Below are positions 29,401 to 36,971 of a DNA stretch of 64,000 nt, piece by piece (position 1 is the stretch's first letter; each line of letters begins with the position of its first letter). The notes beneath the pieces are model-generated. The model saw only the letters and a list, made by a program, of their open reading frames with translations. It had not been told where the DNA came from and searched no databases. Made by a program: the position numbers and the translations under genes. The DNA comes from Desulfatiglans anilini DSM 4660. GTDB taxonomy: Bacteria; Desulfobacterota; DSM-4660; Desulfatiglandales; Desulfatiglandaceae. The DNA lies in NCBI RefSeq assembly GCF_000422285.1, contig NZ_AULM01000015.1, positions 19,304 to 83,303 on the forward strand, read 5' to 3'.

Positions 29401-29585
29401 GGGGATTGCCGGGCAGCATGACCCTCGAAGAGATGGAAAGGGCCTATATCATCAAGGCCCTCGAACGATGCAGTTGGAAGGTGGGCGGGGAGGGCGGCGC
29501 AGCCTGCCAGCTGGGCCTCAAGCCCACCACGCTCCATTCGAAGATGAAGAAACTCGGCATCCGCAAGAAGATCACCCCAGCCTGA
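26466..29585 (+). CDS. Sigma-54-dependent transcriptional activator with TPR-like, GAF, AAA+ and Fis domains
   Basis: The 1039-residue regulator has four parts. The N-terminus is winged-helix-like (about 1-70). A long TPR-like helical sensor spans about 90-540 (RAAVAPVRL to LLEEAWEAM). A GAF domain spans about 560-720 (LGTVRDKKRLLQIVIQLTMR). An AAA+ module has Walker A GETGVGKE near 758, the sigma-54 contact loop GAFTGA near 805 and Walker B GGTLFLDDI. A Fis-type helix-turn-helix closes the protein (LGLKPTTLHSKMKKLGI). The ATG at 26466 has AGAGG upstream; an in-frame ATG at 26427 lacks one. Its position opposite a sigma-54 promoter makes it the likely activator of the split kinase operon. The signal is unknown. 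Confidence 0.93.
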   Translation: MDNHEWWERLDARQKEILAFLAMVPHPLPLDALIAASGWKAVDILQILEEITELDFLLSNASSRKGFYALSDGGIARFILEQMPRKDLEAGARKLIDYYEGEGAEGEGRCLTLAHLHRTAAVAPVRLDYFLAAAVYCQKKEMHAEALSYYRAILEREAGRMESLAEKQLYIEASVGVTAAYGHMLFLPEQRAFLEKARLFAEEIHDRGQLLTVQLALGKTLEKEGFYDKAARHLEQAWENAQTLGEEKLLKKAALMTSDFLFRQGLVAEAVRRYEEVIGDLEDFSLDEATLRGCTTLGWCYGVCGQTSRGLGLIEMVRIKAKEHRLTDIGIFADLMMVFTLLEARRISEAQVYLDKILSLPEGVAGPSILWATHWCVGYVAFCRGDLEACLREHIRGCQLLKQYGRPHHRGGWVMEYLEGLDIAGLANPEMSLTSELERLAEWPDIFMRGVAHRFKGQRGERTSQPADRVKADYEKSLELLQRSGARLELARTQIALARVLIGEGATERARRLLEEAWEAMARSNIALFPEDLKRHLEEKTHEELLVNTIVEITNVLGTVRDKKRLLQIVIQLTMRFTFAERGGFFLNGEDGRLELVASRNLDLPMLQSDRFRPYLQEIEEVARTGKEVVKKTVGSEESSLPQALRVNWMICCPVILQDRVLGALYLAAKVTPESLKNDLPLLRAISTQMAVALDNVQAYEKIAALKDRLEEETRYYRMDSEVSPQLKSMVGCSKAIGLVQQQMQKVAPMDSTVLITGETGVGKELVARGIHRLSKRSSGAFIVVNVASLSEGLIESELFGHEKGAFTGALRSRLGRFELAQGGTLFLDDIQNLSLDIQAKLLRVLEGKEFERVGGSSLLKADFRLIAATNRPLHALVAEGGFRSDLYYRLNVFPIQVPPLRERREDIPLLVLHFLEMYKKGLGKDIRGVSKGRMKDLTDYPWPGNVRELRHVIERAVILSEGSSLMLPSFQAPADEEGGLPGSMTLEEMERAYIIKALERCSWKVGGEGGAACQLGLKPTTLHSKMKKLGIRKKITPA

Positions 29586-29703
29586 CAGGCTCTTGAAAAA
29601 CGCCCGTCTGCAGCGTTAGGCTCATCCCGTGCCGCTGCGGCGACACCTGCCTCCCTTGGGAAGCCGCGACCGCACATCGGGCAGCATCACCGTTTATAAC
29701 TGG

Positions 29704-29930
29704 TATCCATCCGGAAATGATTTCCCGGCAGAACTCAGTTTCCAATCCGGAAATGAGGATTTTTCTTCACCGCTTCGCCGCTCAGTCCCACCGCTGCGCG
29801 GCGGGTCCCGGTTTGGCCAATATCAAGGAAATCAAGCGCTTGCGCGGAGACGACCTGTAGGTCGCCGCACAAGCAAACGTGCAGATTGACGCCGAGATTG
29901 GCCAAAAAGACCATTTCCGGATTGGAAACT
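29704..29930 (-). repeat. Dispersed palindromic repeat, copy D (inverted, long variant)
   Basis: The same family in opposite orientation: TCCATCCGGAAATGATTTCC at the left and GACCATTTCCGGATTGG at the right. It carries an extra segment of about 50 bases rich in CCGC (29768-29815), similar to an insertion in copy F. It occupies most of the gap between the sigma-54 activator and the toxin gene; nothing else is seen there. Confidence 0.85.
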
Positions 29931-29987
29931 AACTGGAGATTCGGCCATAATCAGATCGTCCTCCATGTGCTATACCGGCACTTTGTA

Positions 29988-30314
29988 CTACGTGCCCAAT
30001 AATCGCCGCTGCAGCAGTGACTGCATGTCACGCCGGCCATCGGCGATCAGGAGAACGTAAACGTTCTTGTCGATAACCCGAAAAATGATGCGGTATGGTT
30101 TGAAAAAGACCTCGCGGTATTCACGAATCCCCAGGGACAGCAGTTCCTTGGGATATGCACCCCGCTCGGGAGATTCAGACAGTCTGGAGAAGGCTTTCTC
30201 GATCTGCGTCAAAACATAGTCCGCCTCTTGAGGGGCATCGTGGGCAGCAATATAGTCGTAAACCTCCTCGAGATCTCGTGCTGCATCATTGGTTAGCAAA
30301 ACCACGAACGGCAT
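29988..30314 (-). CDS. RelE/ParE-family toxin
   Basis: The 108-residue protein starts MPFVVLLTNDAARDLEEVYDYI and has YREVFFKPYRIIFRVIDKNVYVLLIADGRRD, the beta-sheet core of RelE/ParE toxins. It follows its antitoxin by three bases, with its ribosome site GGAGGG inside the antitoxin's end. Members either cut ribosome-bound mRNA or poison gyrase; the sequence alone does not tell which. Confidence 0.9.
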   Translation of the reverse strand: MPFVVLLTNDAARDLEEVYDYIAAHDAPQEADYVLTQIEKAFSRLSESPERGAYPKELLSLGIREYREVFFKPYRIIFRVIDKNVYVLLIADGRRDMQSLLQRRLLGT

Positions 30315-30317
30315 CAG

Positions 30318-30590
30318 TTACCCTCCTGCCCGCATGCGCAGCCGTTTGATCACGTCCTTGGCTGGCTGAACCTTGCCTTCCTCGATCTGGCGGGTTCCGA
30401 GCGCCAGGATTTTCAGGAGAGCCATGGTCTCCTGAGTCTGCTCGTAGCTTTCAATATCCTGTATGACCACCTTGGCTTCGCCATTCTGGGTAATGACGAG
30501 CGGCTCCCGCTTTTCCCCAAGTTCCCTTACGATTTCAGCGGCATGGGCCTTCAGGTAACTAATGGGCTTAATCTGACTGGAGAATTTCAT
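30318..30590 (-). CDS. Phd/YefM-family antitoxin
   Basis: The 90-residue protein starts MKFSSQIKPISYLKAHAAEIV, with EPLVITQNGEAKVVIQDIESYEQ, the N-terminal DNA-binding fold of Phd/YefM. The C-terminal helix (LLKILALGTRQIEEGKVQ) would bind the toxin. The ATG at 30590 follows GGAGG; an in-frame ATG at 30605 lies before that site. It is the first gene of the pair and probably represses the promoter at 30622-30651. Confidence 0.9.
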   Translation of the reverse strand: MKFSSQIKPISYLKAHAAEIVRELGEKREPLVITQNGEAKVVIQDIESYEQTQETMALLKILALGTRQIEEGKVQPAKDVIKRLRMRAGG

Positions 30591-30616
30591 GGGTGATACC
30601 TCCATCGCTTGGTTAT

Positions 30617-30651
30617 GACTAAATATAGTCCATAAACAGGTCAGATGTCAA
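30617..30651 (-). promoter_or_regulatory. Promoter and inverted-repeat operator of the toxin-antitoxin pair
   Basis: On the minus strand TTGACA (30646-30651) and TATATT (30622-30627) are separated by 18 bases. The inverted repeat GACTA-AATA-TAGTC (30617-30630) overlaps the -10 element, as expected for autoregulation by the antitoxin. Confidence 0.7.
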
Positions 30652-30810
30652 GATGGTGGTTTGTTCTTGATCGCGCTCTCCCCCCGTTTCGGATCTTTCC
30701 CCCTCGGTCGTTCCGCCTTTCCAAGAGGCCCCCATACGCAGCACCGGCGAGTTCGGCCAAGCAGGCCAACATGAAGGCAAGCCGAAATGGCATCAATGCA
30801 GGGTCTGCCC

Positions 30811-30905
30811 GCACCTCAGAGGAGGTATGCCACGGGCAAACCCAAGTTCCTTGACCAAGTCAGGAATGATCTTTGCACCAGTGACGTGAGCTATCGCCGT
30901 TCTTG
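30811..30905 (+). pseudogene. Remnant of a tyrosine recombinase N-terminus
   Basis: The plus-strand reading KPKFLDQVRNDLCTSDVSYRR resembles the SAM-like N-terminal segment of integron/XerC-type integrases (typically KLLDQVRxxLRxxHYxxRT). Similarity stops after about 25 codons, and no catalytic domain follows. The rest of the 30652-31055 gap has no gene. This is a weak call resting on one short motif. Confidence 0.35.
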
Positions 30906-31055
30906 TTCATATTCCGATCCAGGGCATAAATCGCCGGGGGTAGGCATCGCCTTTTTCTTAGTGAGATAGAAGCCCCTTCAGCAGGCTGAAAAACTCATCG
31001 AAGAGGCCGTCAATCACCTCCGCCGCATGAAGTGCGGACGGACGCTTCTGGAAGG

Positions 31056-32483
31056 CTATCGCGGCTCGGCAGCATGATCGAGCCTCGGGGAGAACAGGGC
31101 GAAGGCCAGGACGCCCAGGCTCAGGATGAAGGCCGCCAGCAGGGCATCCTGGAAGGCCGGGGGGATGGAAGCCCTCAGCACATGGGCTGCATCCATGCCC
31201 TGGAGGTGCAGCAGGTTCTGGTGGACCTCCTGCCTGGCGGAGAAGATCGCGCTTGCCAGTGCCATCCCGAGTGAGATGCCCACCTGCCGCTCGGTGGCGA
31301 TCAGGGCGGAGGCCGAACCGAGATGATTGGATCCCGCCGCGCTCATGATGGTGCTGTTGTTGGGCGGCTGGAAGGCGCCGACGCCCAGTCCGAGAAGCAC
31401 CAGGACCGGGATGATCGCCCACACCTGCGTCTCGAGGTCGAACCCGAGCATGCAGAAAAACGCGGCGGCGGCGGCCGCGGCCCCGAAGGAGGACGGCCAG
31501 CGCCGGCCGATCCGGTCCGAGACGGCTCCGCTGACGGGGCTTGCAATCAAGGTGCTCGCCGAAACCACGGCCAGGAGCATTCCGGATTCGAGGGGGGATA
31601 AGCGGAGGGCTTCCAATAAGTAAAAGGGCATCAGAAGGACGTAGGCGGGGCCGGCAAGGAAGAAGAGGAAAAGACCCGCCATGGCATACGAGAGGGTCTT
31701 GTTTTTGAAAAGCGTCAGGTCGACGATGGGGTTCACGGCCCGGCGTTCGACCCAGATGAAAACGATGAGAAGCATGATGCCGGTGCCTAAGAAAAAAAGG
31801 ACGACGGGGGAGGCGGGTCCATGGGTTTTGACCAGGCCCATGCCGAAGACCAGACAGAAGATGGCGGCGGATGAGACCACCGTGCCGAGGATGTCCAATC
31901 GGATCCTGCCGGGCTGAATGGTGTCCTTTTTCAGGAGCACGATGGCCATGATCAGGGTGCAGAGCCCGACGGGGATCCGCACGTAGAAAAGGGCGCGCCA
32001 GTCCAGCCATTCGAGGAGAATCCCCCCAACGAAGGGACCCAGGATGAAGCCCAAAGAGACCGATATGCTGAGCAGCCCGAGCCCCCTGCCGGTCTCGGCG
32101 GCCGGGAAGGCCTCGGTGACGATGGCGGTGCCGCAGCTGACGCACATGGCCGCACCGATCGCCTGGACAAGGCGGAAAAGGACCAATTGGGCAATGCTCT
32201 GTGCGAGCCCGCAGGCCATGAGCCCCAGCGTGAAGACCGCTATCCCCGTCGTGTAGATCCTGCTCCTTCCGACCGAATCGCTCAGTTTCCCCACCACGAG
32301 CATCAAACTGCTGCTGACCAGGATATAGCCCACCATCACCCACATGACCGTGGGAAGATCGGTCCGAAACACGCGGGTGAGCTCGGGGAAGGCGATGGTC
32401 GTGATGCTGGCATCCATAGTCGCCATCATGGTCCCCATGGCGACGGTCAGAAGGGCCTTCCATTTGTAGGGCAGAGACGGCAT
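31056..32483 (-). CDS. MFS transporter, DHA2 (EmrB/QacA) type
   Basis: A 475-residue membrane protein with about 14 hydrophobic segments. It starts MPSLPYKWKALLTVAMGTMMATMDASITTIAFPEL, where the DASIT-type helix 1 is typical of drug:H+ antiporters. Motif A is GKLSDSVGRSRIY and motif C-like glycines follow (GFILGPFVGGILLEW). It is the third gene after thiolase and DUF35 on the same strand, 57 bases behind DUF35, so it is probably co-transcribed and may export or import the compound processed by them. Confidence 0.88.
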   Translation of the reverse strand: MPSLPYKWKALLTVAMGTMMATMDASITTIAFPELTRVFRTDLPTVMWVMVGYILVSSSLMLVVGKLSDSVGRSRIYTTGIAVFTLGLMACGLAQSIAQLVLFRLVQAIGAAMCVSCGTAIVTEAFPAAETGRGLGLLSISVSLGFILGPFVGGILLEWLDWRALFYVRIPVGLCTLIMAIVLLKKDTIQPGRIRLDILGTVVSSAAIFCLVFGMGLVKTHGPASPVVLFFLGTGIMLLIVFIWVERRAVNPIVDLTLFKNKTLSYAMAGLFLFFLAGPAYVLLMPFYLLEALRLSPLESGMLLAVVSASTLIASPVSGAVSDRIGRRWPSSFGAAAAAAAFFCMLGFDLETQVWAIIPVLVLLGLGVGAFQPPNNSTIMSAAGSNHLGSASALIATERQVGISLGMALASAIFSARQEVHQNLLHLQGMDAAHVLRASIPPAFQDALLAAFILSLGVLAFALFSPRLDHAAEPR

Positions 32484-32540
32484 AGGGCCTCATCGAGGAC
32501 GGACAAAGAGGGGTCTCCACCCCGCAGGTCGGATCCTTTT

Positions 32541-32963
32541 CTAGGGTTGCTGTATCGGTTTGAATTTCGGGAGACTGAACCCCTCGCCGGCATCCTCCCA
32601 GGTCAGTTCGACGGGCATGCCGCAGTGAACCGCCTCGGGCGCGCAATCGACGATGGCGCTCAGGAAATGGGGGCCCTCCTCGAGCGCTATGACCGCCGTG
32701 ACATACGGGATGTCCCCGGCGAAGGCGGGATGGAAGGCCTGACGGTAGACGACGTAGCTGTAGACCGTCCCTTTGCCCTCCGACTGGACCCATTCAGAGG
32801 CCTTCTCGTAACACATGGGGCAGATGAAAGAGGCAGGCCAGCGGAGGTGCCCGCATGCAGCGCATTTCTGGAATCGGAGTTCATGGCGGCTGCAGAAGTC
32901 CCAGAAGGGACGGGTGTCGGCGTTCGGCTGTGGCAGGATCTTTCCGGGCATCGCTGGTTTCAT
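32541..32963 (-). CDS. DUF35 OB-fold/zinc-ribbon protein, thiolase partner
   Basis: The 140-residue protein carries a rubredoxin-like zinc ribbon (CAACGHLRWPASFICPMC) followed by an OB-fold (GTVYSYVVYRQAFHPAF, PYVTAVIALEEGP). Its ATG overlaps the thiolase stop as ATGA, with GAGGAAAGG upstream. DUF35 proteins form complexes with thiolases and CoA-binding enzymes; known examples are the HMG-CoA-pathway thiolase partner of archaea and BbsA of benzylsuccinate degradation. Confidence 0.88.
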   Translation of the reverse strand: MKPAMPGKILPQPNADTRPFWDFCSRHELRFQKCAACGHLRWPASFICPMCYEKASEWVQSEGKGTVYSYVVYRQAFHPAFAGDIPYVTAVIALEEGPHFLSAIVDCAPEAVHCGMPVELTWEDAGEGFSLPKFKPIQQP

Positions 32964-34114
32964 CCTTTCCTCAAGATCGTGGTGGAATGGGTCTGAAAAA
33001 CACCGCCGTTGTCGCTGCAAAGGATAAGCTCAGGCGTTTTGGTCCCCGTAGCCGGCCCCAGCTGCCTTTCTCCGCAGCGCCCCATGAGCTGCAGGGCGGC
33101 CTCGGTCAACGGTGTGAGGCCCATGAAGTACGCCTCCGATAGAAGCCCGCCGGAGGTGTTGACCGGCAGACTGCCGCCCGGGGCGGTCCGCCCGTTGTCG
33201 TACCAGCCTTCCCCCTCGCCGGGGGCGAAAAAACCATAGTCCTGCAGCGTGATCTCCACGGTGTAGGTGAAGCAGTCGTAGATCTGACAGGCATCGATGT
33301 CATCCCGGGTCACACCGGCCATGCGGAAGGCCGTCTGCCCGGCCAAGAAGGCGCCCGTCGGGCCGTCCATCGCCGTCGAGGCCTGGATCTCGCGGGAGGG
33401 GTTGTGCTGCCCGATCCCCATGATCACGGCGGGGGGATGCCGCAGGTCGCGCGCCCTTTCGAGCGATGTGATCACGCAGGCCCGGCCGCCGTCGTTCACG
33501 AGGCAGCAGTCGGCCAGCCGGAAGGGTTCCACCACCCATCGGGACCGTTCGTAGTCCTCCTCGCTCATGCTTTGGCCGTGCATCAGGGCGGCCGGGTTCA
33601 AGTTCGCCCACTTCCGCTGGGAGACGGCGATCTTTTTCCAGGTTTCCGGGCCGGTGTGCTGCGTGTGCATGGCGCGCCGGGCGGCCATGGCATAGTCGGC
33701 GGCCAGCCCGAAATGTCCAAACACCGCCTTGTCGGTGTAAGGGGGTGGGCTGCCGAACGTTCCCAGGCGGGAGGTGTCCGCGTAGCTCAAAACGACGTAC
33801 CGGCAAAGACCCGCCTCCAGCATCGCCAGGGCATGCAGGAGGTGGGAGCGCGCGCAGTTGGCCTCCTGGCCGATGGCATTGGGAGAAAGACCGAGATGTT
33901 GTGCGACGAGGTAGGCGGATATTTCCTCTTCGCCGGGCCTTGTGGGAAACTGACGGTAGCAGATCAGTCCGTCGATGTCCTTGCGCTCGAGCCCTGCATC
34001 CAGGATGGCGTCGGCGCAGGATTCCACGTAAAAGCTGAGCGCCGTCCTGTCGGGGAAGCGTCCCTGGGGCGTGCAGCCGACGCCGACGATGGCATACCGG
34101 TCCTTCAGATTCAT
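32960..34114 (-). CDS. Thiolase-family protein (lipid-transfer/acetyl-CoA acetyltransferase type)
   Basis: A 384-residue thiolase fold. The N-terminus is MNLKDRYAIVGVGCTPQGRF, the nucleophile region EANCARSHLLHAL (Cys87), the second-half YDCFTYTVEITLQDYGFF, and LPVNTSGGLLSEAYFMGLT. The usual SG after the catalytic Cys is RS here, and the C-terminal GHPxGATG and CxGG motifs of true thiolases are replaced, so thiolysis is uncertain. The start at 34114 (ATG) follows GAGGTGA; a GTG at 34123 is possible. It is the first gene of the thiolase-DUF35-MFS operon, behind the promoter at 34151-34180. Confidence 0.85.
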   Translation of the reverse strand: MNLKDRYAIVGVGCTPQGRFPDRTALSFYVESCADAILDAGLERKDIDGLICYRQFPTRPGEEEISAYLVAQHLGLSPNAIGQEANCARSHLLHALAMLEAGLCRYVVLSYADTSRLGTFGSPPPYTDKAVFGHFGLAADYAMAARRAMHTQHTGPETWKKIAVSQRKWANLNPAALMHGQSMSEEDYERSRWVVEPFRLADCCLVNDGGRACVITSLERARDLRHPPAVIMGIGQHNPSREIQASTAMDGPTGAFLAGQTAFRMAGVTRDDIDACQIYDCFTYTVEITLQDYGFFAPGEGEGWYDNGRTAPGGSLPVNTSGGLLSEAYFMGLTPLTEAALQLMGRCGERQLGPATGTKTPELILCSDNGGVFQTHSTTILRKG

Positions 34115-34150
34115 TGTTCTCACCTCTCGCTCGGGGGATAGAAAGATCTA

Positions 34151-34180
34151 TTTATATCATTTTCACGGCCCGGGATTCAA
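34151..34180 (-). promoter_or_regulatory. Sigma-70-like promoter of the thiolase-DUF35-MFS operon
   Basis: On the minus strand TTGAAT (34175-34180) and TATAAA (34151-34156) are 18 bases apart, about 40 bases upstream of the thiolase start. Confidence 0.5.
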
Positions 34181-34376
34181 CCACCTGCTCGAGGGCCGGA
34201 GGAGGAGACGGAGTGGATTTCACGCGCCCATCATTTCAAAAAGAGAGGGAGAAATGGATGCTCGTTTCGAAATTGGAAACATAAAAACATTTTTAAATAT
34301 ATATATTATCTATTTGATAGTATATTATATTTAGTTTTTCATATTCCGCAAAACGAAAAGCAATGTTTCTTTTTAG

Positions 34377-34426
34377 TTGACAAAGAGGACACCGTCCGCT
34401 AGAGATTGAACCTGAATCAGATTCAA
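34377..34426 (+). promoter_or_regulatory. Possible promoter with 21-bp palindromic operator
   Basis: TTGACA (34377-34382) is followed after 17 bases by a weak -10 (TAGAGA). Immediately after comes a 21-base imperfect palindrome at 34406-34426 whose arms are TTGAA.CTGA and TCAG.TTCAA. A second small palindrome, ATCAATTGAT, lies at 34453-34462. The 34181-34876 gap is AT-rich and holds no supported gene. The nearest plus-strand gene is the cysteine hydrolase at 34877. Confidence 0.45.
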
Positions 34427-34876
34427 ATAACAGCGGATCTGTTTCTTTTTTAATCAATTGATATATAAGCTGATTTATTGAAGTTGAGTTACGTTCATCT
34501 TTTTACGTCCCCTGGGATAGCCGGTAAGAATGGGTAGTATGTCAACCAAATGTAAACAGCGCATGTTTCCTGAGATCGAAAACCGGTCTGCTGTTTCCCC
34601 CTTTCCCGCGAAGCGGACTTTGGTTGCATGTCATGCCATGTTCCAAGGCTTGATCGATAATAAGACGAATTCGTGTGTTTTCCCTCTATCGGAAAGAGCA
34701 GATGAAACCACGGGGCGGGTTTCCAATCCCGAGGTGCGTTGTCTGTCCGGATTGTTGAAACCTGTTCCAGGGATCATGAAAAACGGCAGACCACTTTTGA
34801 ATCAGTGACCGGGATCGGGGTCGAGTCAGGCCGACAAACGCCCCTTCCGGTTGGAAGCGCACAAGGACTGTATCCC

Positions 34877-35596
34877 ATGATCACCCTGAACGCCGAACCG
34901 GAAGCCATTTCATTGGAGCGCGCACGAAGCGCTCTGGTGATCGTGGACATGCAGAACGCGTTTCTGCGCCCCGAAGGATATTTCGGAATGTTAGGGGTCG
35001 ATCTGGAAGAAGTGCCTTCCGTCATAGATCGGTGTCGAAGGCTTGCAGATGCCTGCAGGAGAAGTTCCATCCAAATCATTTATCTGAAGATGGTATATCC
35101 CGGGGAAACGGAACGATCCAAAATAGTCAATACCCCTCTTTTTTACAAATCCAAGACCTTTCGCTTGGCTAAAGACCAACCCGATATATTGAAACGCCTC
35201 CCGTTAGAGGGTTCCTGGGGGATCGATATCATAGACGAACTCACGCCCCATTCCGAAGACCTCGTCATAGTGAAGGAAAGACATGACGGATTCGTCGGTA
35301 CAAATTTTCAGATCCATCTTTCACAAAAGAGGATCAAGTCCCTCATCTTTGCCGGAACTGCTACCAACGTATGCGTCGAATCCACATTGCGACATGCGGC
35401 CGCGCTGGACTATTTCGCGACCCTCGTGGCGGATGCGACCAGCCCGCTTGGCAGTCATGAATTGCATGAAGCAACCATTTCGAATGTCAAAGCCAGTTTT
35501 GGATGGGTGACCGACACGCAGAGCGTGTTGGCAGCTTTGCAGTACCCTGACCAGAGTCCAACCGGAAGCGATTTTCCGGAAGCAACGCTTTTATAG
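34877..35596 (+). CDS. Isochorismatase-family cysteine hydrolase
   Basis: A 239-residue hydrolase with the family triad: Asp in ALVIVDMQNAFL, Lys in VIVKERHDGFVGT and Cys in FAGTATNVCVESTLR. It is closest in pattern to ureidoacrylate/carbamoyl amide hydrolases rather than isochorismatase itself. The start at 34877 (MITLNAEP) follows AAGGAC; the frame extends 46 codons further upstream without family similarity. It precedes the second split kinase pair and may be its operon leader or an independent gene. A perfect palindrome at 35655 follows it. Confidence 0.85.
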   Translation: MITLNAEPEAISLERARSALVIVDMQNAFLRPEGYFGMLGVDLEEVPSVIDRCRRLADACRRSSIQIIYLKMVYPGETERSKIVNTPLFYKSKTFRLAKDQPDILKRLPLEGSWGIDIIDELTPHSEDLVIVKERHDGFVGTNFQIHLSQKRIKSLIFAGTATNVCVESTLRHAAALDYFATLVADATSPLGSHELHEATISNVKASFGWVTDTQSVLAALQYPDQSPTGSDFPEATLL

Positions 35597-35654
35597 CAGG
35601 AAAACAGGTGTTTCGTAACGCCCGGATCGACGGTTGATCCTCGTTCGGATCGGT

Positions 35655-35676
35655 GGGGCAAAGAGCTCTTTGCCCC
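35655..35676. terminator. Perfect 22-bp palindrome after the hydrolase gene
   Basis: GGGGCAAAGAG is followed directly by its exact inverted complement, with no spacer and no T-tract. It may act as a weak terminator or as a regulator site for the kinase genes 200 bases downstream. The rest of the 35597-35885 gap shows nothing else. Confidence 0.5.
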
Positions 35677-35885
35677 GTGGCCATCCGTCCTCCGTGCCGC
35701 GCGAGGTATGTTCCTCTTGTTTCCACGAAAAAGCATTGTACGGTTCCAGGCGTAGGACATTCCGGTCGGCGTGGCGTCAAGGGCGGCGGGACGATGTGAA
35801 GGACGGCAGATAAAAGCTGTTCCAGGGGAGACGATACTGTCTCTTGAATCACAAAGATAAACACAACAGGAAGGGGGGCATTTTG

Positions 35886-36905
35886 ATGAAATGGGTAGTC
35901 TGGATCGAAAAGCTTGGTCAGGAGCACAAAGAACTCGTTGGGAAGAAATGCGCTCATCTCGGTGAGATGGCGCAGATGGGTCTGAGGGTTCCGTCTGGCT
36001 TTGCGCTGAGTGTAAACGCTTATAAAGATTTCATGAGGCTGTCAGGCGCGGGGGAGGAGATCGAAAAGCATCTAGCGGGCATCGATCTGAGGCCGGAGAA
36101 TCTTGGGGCCTTCAAGGATGTCAGTCGGGTGCTGCGCGGGATCGTGGAGTCGAAAAAGATTCCGGATGAACTCGAGGATTCGATTCTGTCGCACTACAGG
36201 GAGCTGAACGAAAGATTGGGCATGAGAGATGTGGCCGTCTCGGTCCGCTCCGCTGGCGCGGTCAGCCACCCCGGACAGTATGAAACCTGCTTGAATGTGA
36301 AGGGGGAGACGGATCTGCTCGAAAAAGTGAAAAAGGTCTGGTCGAGCACTTTCAACCTGGTCTCGTTGACGTCCCGCAGCCGACACGGCCTGCCCCTCGA
36401 GAGCGATCCGATCGGTGTCGCAGTGCTGAAAATGGTGAGGGCAAAAGCGGCAGGCGTGCTGTTTACCGTCGATCCGAACAGCGGCAATGCGTCCCGGATG
36501 ATCATCGAGGCGAACTGGGGACTGGGAGAGAGTGTGGTAAGCGGCAATGCACGCCCTGATCTCCTTGTTCTCGACAAGGCCACCCTGAAACCGGTGGAGA
36601 AGACGTTGGGAACCAAAGAGAGCTATATCGGCTTCGATGCTCTGGGAACAAAAGAGGTGGAAACACCTGAGAATATGCGCCGTCAGTTCTGTATCAGCGA
36701 TGAAGAGGCTGCAGAATTGGGCCGTCTCGGAAAGGTGCTCGAAGAACATTTCAATGTTCCACAAGACTGCGAGTGGGCCATCGATCAGGATCTCGTCTTT
36801 CCGATGAGCATCCTCCTTCTTCAGACCCGCGCTGAAGTCGTAGCCAAGCAAAAAGACCCTGTCGACAAGGTGCTCGATATGATGCTATCGAGGATGGGGA
36901 CCTGA
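35886..36905 (+). CDS. PEP/pyruvate-binding (ATP-grasp) subunit, second split kinase
   Basis: A 339-residue paralogue of the protein at 25072-26106. They share GKKCAHLGEMAQMGLRVPSGF, AVSVRSAGAVSHPGQYETCL, FTVDPNSGNASRMIIEANWG, LGESVVSGNARPD and EWAIDQDLVFP. It represents the phosphate-donating half of a PEP-synthase-like enzyme and lacks its own phosphohistidine domain, which the next gene supplies. The ATG at 35886 follows GGAAGGGGGG; 14 upstream in-frame codons are less likely. Gene order here is ATP-binding subunit then His subunit, the same as in the first pair, so the two loci look like a duplication with divergence. Confidence 0.82.
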   Translation: MKWVVWIEKLGQEHKELVGKKCAHLGEMAQMGLRVPSGFALSVNAYKDFMRLSGAGEEIEKHLAGIDLRPENLGAFKDVSRVLRGIVESKKIPDELEDSILSHYRELNERLGMRDVAVSVRSAGAVSHPGQYETCLNVKGETDLLEKVKKVWSSTFNLVSLTSRSRHGLPLESDPIGVAVLKMVRAKAAGVLFTVDPNSGNASRMIIEANWGLGESVVSGNARPDLLVLDKATLKPVEKTLGTKESYIGFDALGTKEVETPENMRRQFCISDEEAAELGRLGKVLEEHFNVPQDCEWAIDQDLVFPMSILLLQTRAEVVAKQKDPVDKVLDMMLSRMGT

Positions 36906-36971
36906 GACATGCGCGGAAAAGGGATCCAGTAAATCACATTTTTTTAACGCACTGACCAAAGGGAGGCCTTT

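Noticed and set aside
30958..32793. A 611-codon minus-strand frame spanning the MFS transporter
   Set aside because: Overlaps the MFS and DUF35 genes in another frame; Arg/Gly/Pro-rich low-complexity composition.
34530..34808. A 92-codon open frame in the gap before the cysteine hydrolase
   Set aside because: No ribosome site, no similarity, unlike the local codon usage.
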